A stretch of 64,000 nucleotides of DNA, taken from Microlunatus panaciterrae (GTDB lineage: Bacteria > Actinomycetota > Actinomycetes > Propionibacteriales > Propionibacteriaceae). The DNA lies in the NCBI RefSeq assembly GCF_016907535.1, contig NZ_JAFBCF010000001.1:1302001-1366000 (forward strand), given 5' to 3'. The notes under the pieces were generated by a model. The model made no database searches, was not told the origin of the DNA, and worked only from the letters and a program-made list of their open reading frames with translations. Made by a program: the position numbers and the translations under genes. Shown here in pieces: positions 53,663-61,308 of the stretch. Numbering within the stretch: position 1 is the stretch's first letter; each line of letters begins with the position of its first letter.

Positions 53663-53695
53663 GTTCCGCAGTTGTTCATCTCCAGTTCACCACCT
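53663..53695. promoter_or_regulatory. PHO box: three adjacent 11-bp direct repeats
   Basis: GTTCCGCAGTT, GTTCATCTCCA and GTTCACCACCT lie end to end. The 11-base unit beginning GTTCA(C/T)C is the PhoP-type direct-repeat unit of actinobacteria. It lies between divergent senX3 and phoU. Confidence 0.82.
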
Positions 53696-53785
53696 GAATA
53701 TCCGGCATTAGTACCCCGCCCTAGGGTGGAGGGAGCAGTAGATTGTCCAGTTGAGATGCCGAGTGAACACGAGGGATGAGTACAC

Positions 53786-54451
53786 ATGCGAGACAGTTAC
53801 CGAGAGCAGCTGGACGATATTCTCACCGATCTGGTGGCGATGTCCCAGATGGTCTCGACCGCTGTCCGGGAGGCCACGAACGCCCTGCTGGAGGCCGATA
53901 TCCACAGTGCCGAGCAGGTGATCTCGGGTGACGACAAGATTGACGACCTGCAGGCCGACATCGAGGCTCGGGCGTTCTCGCTGCTGGCACGGCAGGCTCC
54001 GGTGGCCGGAGAGCTGCGTACGGTGGTGGCGACGTTACGGATGGTGACGGAGCTGGAGCGGATGGGCGACCTCGCCGCCCACGTCGCCAAGATCGCCCGG
54101 CTGCGCTACCCCGAGCACGCGGTTCCGGACGCGATGCGGCCAAACTTCGTCCGGATGGCCGATGTCGCCGAGAAGATGGTGATCGCCGCCGGGCAGACCC
54201 TGAACGACCGGAACATCCAGAACGCACAGGAGCTGCAGGCGCGCGACGAGGAGATGGACGACCTGCGCAAGAGCCAGTTCCGGGTGCTGTTGGGTGACGA
54301 CTGGAACTATGGGGTCGAGGCCGCCGTCGACGTTGCGCTGCTCGGACGCTACTACGAGCGGATCGCCGACCACGCAGCCTCCATGGCGAGGCGGATCATC
54401 TACGTCGTCACCGGCCAGTTCCCCGCCCACGAGGTGTGGCCGCAGCCGTAG
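53786..54451 (+). CDS. phoU: Phosphate signalling protein PhoU
   Basis: A 221-residue protein of two three-helix bundles. Metal-binding repeats of the E/DxxxD type are seen in VTELERMGDLAAHVAKIA and GRYYERIADHAASMARRI. PhoU links the Pst transporter to SenX3 and represses the Pho response when phosphate is ample. Divergent from senX3-regX3; no pst genes in the window. Confidence 0.95.
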   Translation: MRDSYREQLDDILTDLVAMSQMVSTAVREATNALLEADIHSAEQVISGDDKIDDLQADIEARAFSLLARQAPVAGELRTVVATLRMVTELERMGDLAAHVAKIARLRYPEHAVPDAMRPNFVRMADVAEKMVIAAGQTLNDRNIQNAQELQARDEEMDDLRKSQFRVLLGDDWNYGVEAAVDVALLGRYYERIADHAASMARRIIYVVTGQFPAHEVWPQP

Positions 54452-54481
54452 CGCGCGCCTTCAAGACCCCTCTGCCGCAAC

Positions 54482-54520
54482 GTCGACGGCCCGCCCCTCG
54501 TAGAGGGACGGGCCGTTGAC
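54482..54520. terminator. Bidirectional terminator between phoU and gpmA
   Basis: CGGCCCG-c-CCCTC pairs with GAGGG-a-CGGGCCG around a GTA loop, extended outwards by GTCGA/TTGAC pairing. It is between convergent stops (54451 and 54537). Confidence 0.85.
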
Positions 54521-54536
54521 TCGCTGTGGCAGGGGG

Positions 54537-55283
54537 CTACTTCTTGCCCTGGTTCTTGACGGCCTCGATGGAGGCCGCGGCTGCCTCAGGGTCGAGGTAG
54601 CGGCCGCCCTGGCTGGACTTGAGGTCGTCGTCGAGCTCGTACACCAGCGGGATGCCGGTCGGGATGTTGAGACCGACGACGGCTTCATCGCTCAGCCCGT
54701 CGAGGTGCTTCACCAGGGCCCGGAGCGAGTTGCCGTGGGCGGCGATGAGAGTCACCTTGCGTGCCCGTAGGTCGGGAACGATCTGGTCGTACCAGTAGGG
54801 CAGGAACCGTTCCAGCACGTCCTTGAGGCACTCGGTACGTGGCCGGGCCTCGGTGGGCAGCACGGCATACCGCGGGTCGTCGACGTTGGCGTACTCGTCG
54901 GCGTCGTCGATCGGCGGTGGCGGGGTGTCGTATGAGCGGCGCCAGATCATGAACTGCTCTTCGCCGAACTCGGCCAGGGTGGCGGCTTTGTCCTTGCCCT
55001 GCAGCGCACCGTAGTGCCGTTCGTTCAGACGCCAGGACCGCTTGGTCTCGATCCAGAGCCGGTCGGCCACGTCGAGGGAGATCTGGGCGGTACGGATGGC
55101 GCGTCGCAGCAGCGAGGTGTGCACGACGTCGGGCAGCAGGCCGTTCTCGAGCAGCAGTTCGCCGCCTCGCTTGGCCTCTGCTGCGCCCTTCTCGTTGAGG
55201 TCGACGTCAACCCAGCCGGTGAAGAGGTTCTTGGCGTTCCATTCGCTTTCGCCGTGACGCAACAAGATCAAGGTAGAGGTCAT
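54537..55283 (-). CDS. gpmA: 2,3-bisphosphoglycerate-dependent phosphoglycerate mutase
   Basis: A 248-residue glycolytic mutase. The phosphohistidine motif is [18 protein letters not shown], the second His lies in [18 protein letters not shown], and [11 protein letters not shown] and [13 protein letters not shown] are family-specific. ATG 55283 with AGGT-type site. In mycobacteria gpm1 likewise adjoins senX3-regX3, so the neighbourhood is conserved. Confidence 0.95.
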   Translation of the reverse strand: MTSTLILLRHGESEWNAKNLFTGWVDVDLNEKGAAEAKRGGELLLENGLLPDVVHTSLLRRAIRTAQISLDVADRLWIETKRSWRLNERHYGALQGKDKAATLAEFGEEQFMIWRRSYDTPPPPIDDADEYANVDDPRYAVLPTEARPRTECLKDVLERFLPYWYDQIVPDLRARKVTLIAAHGNSLRALVKHLDGLSDEAVVGLNIPTGIPLVYELDDDLKSSQGGRYLDPEAAAASIEAVKNQGKK

Positions 55284-55319
55284 GTCCAGAGCCTAACGGG
55301 GCGGCCGGGACCGGTTCAG

Positions 55320-55342
55320 GCCAGACCAGCCTATGGTCTGGC
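55320..55342. promoter_or_regulatory. 9-bp inverted repeat between gpmA and an SDR gene
   Basis: GCCAGACCA-GCCTA-TGGTCTGGC is a perfect dyad in the 94-base divergent promoter region, a possible operator. No regulator gene is adjacent. Confidence 0.45.
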
Positions 55343-55377
55343 AGCCGCGCCGAGGAGCGGGCTGGAAGAATCGGCGC

Positions 55378-56157
55378 ATGACCGACGCTCCCGCACCCTC
55401 CCCCGCGCAGCCCGCCCCAGACACCCGGCCGGTTGCTGTCGTCACCGGAGCCAGCAGTGGAATCGGCGCGGCGACGGCTCGCGCGTTGTCCACGGCCGGT
55501 TTCCGCGTCGTCTGTGCGGCCCGGCGGCGCGACCGGATCGAGCGGCTCGCTGCAGAGATCGACGGTGTAGCACTCACCTGCGATGTCACCGACCCCGCCT
55601 CGGTGACGGAGCTGGCCGCGTCGGTCCGCGACCGGTGCGACCTGTTGATCAACAACGCCGGCGGCGCGATCGGTCTCGAGCCAGTGGCGGAGGCGGACCT
55701 CAAGGCGTGGCAGGCCATGTATGCCACCAATGTGCTGGGTGCGGCGGCGGTGACTAAGGCGCTGCTTCCGAACCTGATCAAGAACAGCGGCCAGATCGTC
55801 TTCATCACCTCGACTGCGGCCGACGCTGGCTACGAGGGTGGCGCCGGCTACTGCGCCGCGAAGGCGGGCGAGCGGAGCGTGGTGCAGTCGTTGCGGCTGG
55901 AGCTGTTCGACCAGCCGGTCCGGATCGCCGAGATCGCCCCGGGGATGGTGCGCACCGACGAGTTTTCACTCACCCGGTTTGGGGGTGACGAGGAACGGGC
56001 GGAGGCCGTCTACCAGGGTGTCGCCGAGCCGCTCGTCGCCGAGGACATCGCCGACTGCGTGGCCTGGATCGCGTCGCGCCCCGGCCACGTCAACATCGAC
56101 CGAATGGTGGTCCGGCCGCGGGCCCAGGCCGCGCAGCACAAGGTGCACCGCAGCTGA
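55378..56157 (+). CDS. SDR-family oxidoreductase
   Basis: A 259-residue short-chain dehydrogenase of the YdfG/classical type. Cofactor loop TGASSGIG, NNAGGAIGLEPV, and active-site FITSTAADAGYEGGAGYCAAK with Ser, Tyr and Lys; the sequence APGMVRTDEFSLTRFGGDEERAEAVY resembles 3-hydroxy acid/serine dehydrogenases (YdfG-like), which oxidise L-allo-threonine or serine. Substrate unproven. ATG 55378. Confidence 0.9.
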   Translation: MTDAPAPSPAQPAPDTRPVAVVTGASSGIGAATARALSTAGFRVVCAARRRDRIERLAAEIDGVALTCDVTDPASVTELAASVRDRCDLLINNAGGAIGLEPVAEADLKAWQAMYATNVLGAAAVTKALLPNLIKNSGQIVFITSTAADAGYEGGAGYCAAKAGERSVVQSLRLELFDQPVRIAEIAPGMVRTDEFSLTRFGGDEERAEAVYQGVAEPLVAEDIADCVAWIASRPGHVNIDRMVVRPRAQAAQHKVHRS

Positions 56158-56183
56158 TCTCGACGACGGCGTACGCTCCTGTC

Positions 56184-56663
56184 ATGGCCAGAAGCATTGC
56201 GACCAACAAGGCTGTCGACCTCGACGAGCTGCTCGACTTCATCCGCCCCCGGCATCAGATGCTGGTGGCCACCACCCGCTCCGACGGCCGGCCCCAGATG
56301 TCCCCGGTCTCTGGTGGCGTCGACGACCAGGGCCGGATCGTCATCTCCTCCTATCCGGACCGTGCCAAGGTCCGCAACGCCGCCCGGGATCCGCGGGCGT
56401 CGGTGCTGGTCCTGTCCGACGACTTCGGCGGCGCCTGGGTCCAGGTGGACGGAGACGCAGAGGTACTCAACATGCCGGAGGCCGAAGACGGGTTGGTGGA
56501 CTACTTCCGCTGCATCGCAGGCGAGCACCCGGACTGGGACGAGTACCGGGCCGCGATGCGACTGCAGAACAAGTCCCTGATCAGGATCACCCCGACCAGG
56601 TGGGGTCCGATCGCCACCGGCGGTTTCCCGGCCGACGTGGCCGCGCGGCTTGACGCCGGCTAG
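56184..56663 (+). CDS. PPOX-class (F420-dependent or flavin) oxidoreductase
   Basis: A 159-residue split beta-barrel protein: FIRPRHQMLVATTRSDGRPQMSPVSGGVDDQGRIVISSYPDRAKVRNAARDPRASVLVLSDD. This is the pyridoxamine-phosphate-oxidase-like family in which actinobacterial members use F420. ATG 56184; 26 bases after the SDR, so it is probably cotranscribed. Substrate unknown. Confidence 0.88.
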   Translation: MARSIATNKAVDLDELLDFIRPRHQMLVATTRSDGRPQMSPVSGGVDDQGRIVISSYPDRAKVRNAARDPRASVLVLSDDFGGAWVQVDGDAEVLNMPEAEDGLVDYFRCIAGEHPDWDEYRAAMRLQNKSLIRITPTRWGPIATGGFPADVAARLDAG

Positions 56664-57262
56664 GCCCGCTGCCCGGGCGGCTCCTGCCAGCTTCCCTCGA
56701 CAGGTACCACGTGCCCCGAGCCTGTCGGAGGGGTTCGGGCGGCCAGGCAGGTGTACGAGATCACGTGCCCTAAGCCTGTCGAAGGGCGTTCGGACGTCAC
56801 GCAGGCGTACGAGATCACGTGCCCTGAGCCTCGGTCGACGGAGTCCGGGCCGAATGGCAGCGTGCGGCTGCCTGCACGCAGAAATCACAGCCACACGCTG
56901 CCGTACGCGAGAGCCCTCCGACGCAAGGCGCGTGTTGGCCCTTCGACAGGCTCAGGGCGCGTGAGGTTAGCCCTTCGACAAGCTCAGGGCGCATCGACAG
57001 ACTCAGGGGCCAGTGGCAGCACGTGCCCTGGGCCTGTCGAAGGGCGTCTGCAAGGTCTGGGCGTACGAACCCGCGTGCCCTGGGCCTCGGTCGACGGAGC
57101 CCGGGCCGAATGGCAGCGTGCGGCTGCCTGCACGCTGAAATCACAGCCACACGCTGCCGTACGCGAGAGCCCTCCGACGCAAGGCGCGTGTTGGCCCTTC
57201 GACAGGCTCAGGGCGCGTTGACAGGCTCAGGGCGCGTTGACAGGGTCAGGAGCCCGTGCGAG
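56664..57262. repeat. Repeat-rich gap: REP copies and a 132-bp duplicated block
   Basis: A 599-base gap without a gene. Blocks 56831-56962 and 57087-57218 are 132 bp, 256 bases apart, and differ at two positions. Each contains an imperfect dyad (CAGCGTGCGGCTG with CAGCCACACGCTG, 12 of 13) and a REP copy at its right end. Further REP copies lie at about 56712, 56767, 56972 and 57022. A 20-base tandem GACAGGCTCAGGGCGCGTT ends the region near 57250. Confidence 0.9.
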
Positions 57263-57763
57263 CTAGTCCCGCTCGGGGTCGAGGTGGGCGAAGGCGGCCA
57301 GATTGGCGGTGGACTCGCCGCGGGTGTGCCGCCAGGCCCACTCACGCCGGATGCTGTCGGCGAAGCCGAGCTCGAGGATCGTGTTGAAGCTGGAGTCCGA
57401 CGCGTCGGCCACCGACCCGAGCAGCCGATCCACCTCGGCGGGGGTGACCGCCTCCAGGGACACCCGGCCGGTGAGGTAGACGTCACCGAGCGAGTCGACG
57501 CAGAAAGCGATCCCGTAGAGCCGAAGGTTCCGCTCCAGCAGCCAGCGGTACACCTCCCGGTGGTTCTCATCCGGGCTCCGCGCCACGAAGGCTCGAACGT
57601 TCAGCCCATGTTGACCGACCTGGAGCGCGCACTCGGTGCTGAGCTTGCGCGTCCCGGGCAGGGTGACCGAGAAGAGTCCGGGCTCTGTTTCGCCCCAGGC
57701 CAGCGCAAGCTCCTCGAGCACAGTCCTGATCACGGCGGCCGCTCGGATCATCGCTTCGCTCAT
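57263..57763 (-). CDS. YbjN-domain protein
   Basis: A 166-residue protein of the YbjN/bacterial sensory-transduction-regulator fold: FSVTLPGTRKLSTECALQVGQHGLNVRAFVARSPDENHREVYRWLLERN, then LRLYGIAFCVDSLGDVYLTGRVSLEAVTPAEVDRLLG. These type-III-secretion-chaperone-like domains act in protein interactions; function is unknown. ATG 57763. Confidence 0.9.
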   Translation of the reverse strand: MSEAMIRAAAVIRTVLEELALAWGETEPGLFSVTLPGTRKLSTECALQVGQHGLNVRAFVARSPDENHREVYRWLLERNLRLYGIAFCVDSLGDVYLTGRVSLEAVTPAEVDRLLGSVADASDSSFNTILELGFADSIRREWAWRHTRGESTANLAAFAHLDPERD

Positions 57764-57815
57764 CTCAGCAGCCTAACGGGCGCCGCGACTCCGAACGCTG
57801 CAAGAATGCCCGACT

Positions 57816-58658
57816 ATGGGACAGGTCGCCAACGCTGTCTACCGTGCACACCTCGGTCCCGGCTGGCGCGCCCCGGCCCCCGCCCGACTGGCCGCGTCAA
57901 TGGCGAACACCACAGTGCTGGTCACCGGAGCCTCCTCCGGAATCGGCGAAGCGACGGCCCGGCTGCTCGCCGCAGCGGGCGCCGAGATGCTGCTGGTGGC
58001 TCGCCGCCAGGACCGCCTACAGGCTCTGGCAGCGGAGATCGAGGCTGCCGGCGGCCGTGCCCGGGCACTCCCCTGCGACCTGTCCGACCCGGTTGCGGTG
58101 GGCGAGCTGGTCGACAGGCTGTGTACGGCACCGGTCGCTGTCGACGTCGTGGTCAGCAACGCCGGCAAGTCGATCAAGCGTTCGCTCAGCGCCAGCGCCG
58201 GACGGTTCCACGACATCACCAGGACCAACGCCGTGAACTATCTCGGCCCGATCCAGCTGCTGATGGGGCTGCTGCCGGGCATGCGACAACGGCGCAAGGG
58301 CCATGTGGTCAATGTCAGCAGCGTCAGCGCCGCCATCCCCTTTCCGCTGTTCTCGGCCTACTCCGGCTCGAAAGCGGGCTTCGAGGCGTGGCTCCGCTCG
58401 ATCGGGCCCGAGATCCGCGCCGACGAGGTGTTCACGACCTCGATCCTCTTCCCCCTGGTGCACACTGACATGAGCCGGTCCAACTACGGACGGCTACCCG
58501 GGCTCACACCAACGGCGGCCGCCGAGGTCATCGCAGGGGCGCTGGTCAGGCGTCCTCGGCTGCTCTGCCCCTGGTGGGCACGGATCGCCGACCCGGTGCT
58601 GACGAACGCCCAGGGCCCGTTCGACCGGGCCGCGGCCCGCATGCTGGGACGCCGATGA
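57816..58658 (+). CDS. SDR-family oxidoreductase coupled to an AMP-ligase
   Basis: A 280-residue classical SDR: TGASSGIG cofactor loop, SNAGKSIKRSL, and VVNVSSVSAAIPFPLFSAYSGSKAG with Ser, Tyr and Lys. FPLVHTDMSRSNYG and the C-terminal WWARIADPVLTNAQG are typical of long-chain fatty-acyl SDRs in mycobacteria and relatives. ATG 57816 gives a 28-residue leader; ATG 57900 is an alternative. The stop overlaps the next gene by ATGA. Confidence 0.9.
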   Translation: MGQVANAVYRAHLGPGWRAPAPARLAASMANTTVLVTGASSGIGEATARLLAAAGAEMLLVARRQDRLQALAAEIEAAGGRARALPCDLSDPVAVGELVDRLCTAPVAVDVVVSNAGKSIKRSLSASAGRFHDITRTNAVNYLGPIQLLMGLLPGMRQRRKGHVVNVSSVSAAIPFPLFSAYSGSKAGFEAWLRSIGPEIRADEVFTTSILFPLVHTDMSRSNYGRLPGLTPTAAAEVIAGALVRRPRLLCPWWARIADPVLTNAQGPFDRAAARMLGRR

Positions 58659-60049
58659 TCGGCGACCTGGCCGCCGGGGCGCGCTCCCTCCGACGGCACT
58701 CGGCGACGATCGCCGCGGCCGCCTCGTTCGCCGCCGAGCGGCGACCGGAGCAGACCGCCCTGGTCGACCGGGACGGGAGCCTCAGCACTCGTCAGCTGTT
58801 GACGGCGGCGTACGGACTGGCGCAGAGATGGATCTGGGAGAGGTTCACGGGGCCCGGGCAGCGGCTCGGTCTGTTGGCTGGCAACAACCGGTCGTTCGTC
58901 GTCGGCCTGCTCGCGGCGTCGGCGATCGGTGCCGATGTCGTGCTGCTCAGCACATTCTGCCCGCAGCAGGTGCTCGACGAGCTGGTCGGTGACCTCGGCG
59001 TCGCCGCCCTGGCGGTGGACGTCGACCACGCCGCGGCAGCGGCCACGGTGACCGTTCCGGTTTCGATCATCGACCCGACGGACACCGGCACTCCGTCGGC
59101 GCCGCCCCGACCCCCTCGGCCCGGACGGCTGGTCATGCTGACCTCGGGTACGACGAGGCGTCCGCGCGGATCGGGTCGCGACACGTACGGGCCCGCCAGT
59201 GCACTGCCGGCAATGCACCTGGCCCGGCGGCTCGGGATGCGGTCGGGCGCATCGATGATGATCATGCCCCCGCTGTTCCACGGTTTCGGCCTGGGATTCC
59301 TCACCCTCGGCCTGATCTGTGGCGCACCGGTCCTCCTGCCAGGACGCGTCGGCCCGCACGAGACCCTGCACCTGCTGGACCACCACCGTGTTTCGATCCT
59401 GGTTGCGGTGCCGCCGACGCTGGCCAAGCTGGCCGAGGCGCAGGGGTCCGGGCAGGCGCCGGGGCAGCTTCGCGCGATCGTGACCGGCTCATCACCGCTC
59501 CACCCCCGTTGCAGCGAGGCCGTTCAGGCGGCGTTCGGCCCGGTCCTGTTCAACCTGTATGGCTGCACCGAGGCCGGCTGGGCCACCATCGCCACCCCGG
59601 CCGAGCTGTTGACCGCGCCCGGGACCGTGGGCCGGCCAGCTCCCGGGGTTCGGGTCAAGATCATCAATGGGGAGATCTGGGTCGCCAGCCCGCTGGCCAC
59701 CCGGTCCAGCGGCCGGCGTCTGCGCGGCACCGGTGACCTCGGTCATTACGGGCCCGATGGCCTGCTGTTCTTGGACGGTCGACGCGACGACATGGTCGTC
59801 GTCGGCGGCGAGAACGTATTCCTCGGAGTGGTCCGCGCGGCGCTGGAAGAGCACCCAGCGGTGACTCTGGCGAACGTCCGGGCGCTTCCCGACATCGAGT
59901 TCGGCTCGCGGCTGCACGCCCGGGTGACCTGCTCCGCCCCAGCGCCGAGCGCGGCACAGCTGCTCGAGTTTGTGTCCGAGCGGCTGCCTCCCGCCCATCG
60001 ACCGCGCGAGCTCAGCATCGTCGACGAGCACGGACAACCGGCAGGCTAG
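58655..60049 (+). CDS. AMP-dependent synthetase/ligase, C-terminal lysine motif missing
   Basis: A 464-residue ANL-superfamily enzyme. A3 motif LTSGTTRRPRGSGR is atypical (normally TSGTTGxPKG). A5 is NLYGCTEAG, A7 GTGDLGHYGPDGLLFLDGRRDDM, A8 region GENVFLGVVRAALEEHP. It ends DEHGQPAG just where the A10 lysine (PxxxxGK) should follow; the next codon is TAG, followed by VLVR in frame. It would be able to adenylate poorly or not at all without this Lys. It is translationally coupled to the SDR (ATGA), suggesting a joint lipid pathway. Its TAG overlaps the convergent GTPase stop (CTAG). Confidence 0.85.
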   Translation: MIGDLAAGARSLRRHSATIAAAASFAAERRPEQTALVDRDGSLSTRQLLTAAYGLAQRWIWERFTGPGQRLGLLAGNNRSFVVGLLAASAIGADVVLLSTFCPQQVLDELVGDLGVAALAVDVDHAAAAATVTVPVSIIDPTDTGTPSAPPRPPRPGRLVMLTSGTTRRPRGSGRDTYGPASALPAMHLARRLGMRSGASMMIMPPLFHGFGLGFLTLGLICGAPVLLPGRVGPHETLHLLDHHRVSILVAVPPTLAKLAEAQGSGQAPGQLRAIVTGSSPLHPRCSEAVQAAFGPVLFNLYGCTEAGWATIATPAELLTAPGTVGRPAPGVRVKIINGEIWVASPLATRSSGRRLRGTGDLGHYGPDGLLFLDGRRDDMVVVGGENVFLGVVRAALEEHPAVTLANVRALPDIEFGSRLHARVTCSAPAPSAAQLLEFVSERLPPAHRPRELSIVDEHGQPAG

Positions 60050-61173
60050 GTCCTGGTCCGGACGCCCGGGATCTTCTTCTTGAACTCGTCCATGAACAGG
60101 TCGTGGATCGCCTTGTTGTCGAGCACTCCATCGAGCCGGCCGCCGATGATCTTCTGGCAGACCGCCAGCCAGGCATGACCCATGGCGAACGTATAGCCAG
60201 AGGCGACGCCGGCCCCGATCGCTCCGCCGGCCACCGTGCCGGCACCGGGGATCATCTTCAGCAGTCCGGTGAAGGTGGCGCGGCCCACCTGCGTCGCCGC
60301 TGTCGTGGAGGCGATCGCGAGCAACGCCGCGCGCTCGAACTTGATCTTGTAGATCTGGGCGATCTTGGCCATCATGCCGAGCTGGATCGGCACCAGCATG
60401 GCCGCATCCGAGAAGGGGATGGGGCTGGCCGCGGCGGCAGCCGCACTGGTGGCGGCCACTGCTATGTGCTTTTGGGCTTCCTTGGCCTTCCGAACATGGT
60501 CGATCTGCTGCGCCGCGGTGAGGGCAACCTGGACTCCTTCCGGCGCGACGCGAAAGGTGGCATCGAGGACTTCCATCAGCCCGTGCGGGGGCTGGCCGGT
60601 GAACTCGTCATGGCGGGCGTACGTCATGTAGGGACGGCCGCTGTGGATCGGCAGGCGCCTGGCCGCGATCCGCTCGGCCAGCTCGACCGCATCCGGGTGG
60701 TAGCGCCCGTCCCGCATCGGCACCTGGGTGAGCACCAAGATCACCGGCAAGCCGAGCTCGTCCAGCCGTTTGATGAACTCGCCCTCGGTATCCTCGAACC
60801 GGCGGTCCATGCCTCGCACGCAGTACCAGGCCACGTGAATCTGCTCATGCAACGGCAGCCTGCGCATCTCCTTCATCGCCTGGTTGAGCTCGGAGATGAT
60901 CTCCTTGTTGTCCCGGCCGACCTCAAGCCCCTGGGTGTCGATGATGCCCAGGTGCCCGACCTTGTCCAGGTAGAGGTGGCTGCCTCGAGTCACCGGTTCG
61001 CCGATCCCGGTCCGGGCGACCTCCTCGCCGAAGATCGCGTTGATCAAGGTCGACTTGCCGACGCCCGTCTTGCCGAAGATGGCAAGGTTGAAGCGGCCCA
61101 TCGCCGCCGTCTGCTTGTCGAACTCCTGCCGGAACGAGTCCCGGAACCAGTCAGTGCCGCCAGCCACCTTCAC
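60046..61173 (-). CDS. GTPase with C-terminal DUF697-type membrane region
   Basis: A 375-residue protein. The Era/YcjX-like G domain has Walker A GKTGVGKST (about 34-42), switch-II DTQGLEVGRD, and VLTQVPMRD in the position of the NKxD motif, here TQVP. From about 230 the protein is helical and hydrophobic (AAAAAASPIPFSDAAMLVPIQLGMMAKIAQIYKI), the DUF697 pattern, with GAGVASGYTFAMGHA as a glycine-rich hairpin. Likely membrane-associated. Start GTG 61173. It is 135 bases downstream of recQ, in the same direction. Confidence 0.88.
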   Translation of the reverse strand: MKVAGGTDWFRDSFRQEFDKQTAAMGRFNLAIFGKTGVGKSTLINAIFGEEVARTGIGEPVTRGSHLYLDKVGHLGIIDTQGLEVGRDNKEIISELNQAMKEMRRLPLHEQIHVAWYCVRGMDRRFEDTEGEFIKRLDELGLPVILVLTQVPMRDGRYHPDAVELAERIAARRLPIHSGRPYMTYARHDEFTGQPPHGLMEVLDATFRVAPEGVQVALTAAQQIDHVRKAKEAQKHIAVAATSAAAAAASPIPFSDAAMLVPIQLGMMAKIAQIYKIKFERAALLAIASTTAATQVGRATFTGLLKMIPGAGTVAGGAIGAGVASGYTFAMGHAWLAVCQKIIGGRLDGVLDNKAIHDLFMDEFKKKIPGVRTRT

Positions 61174-61308
61174 CCCTTGCCCTGTTTGTCATGACCGAGT
61201 GTTGCTCATCGAGGTGCTGCCTTGCGCGCTGGTCAGGGATCGCGCCCGGCTGCCCACAGCCCAGCGTACGTAACGGCGGCTGCATGAGGGACGGACCACG
61301 TCGGCGGA

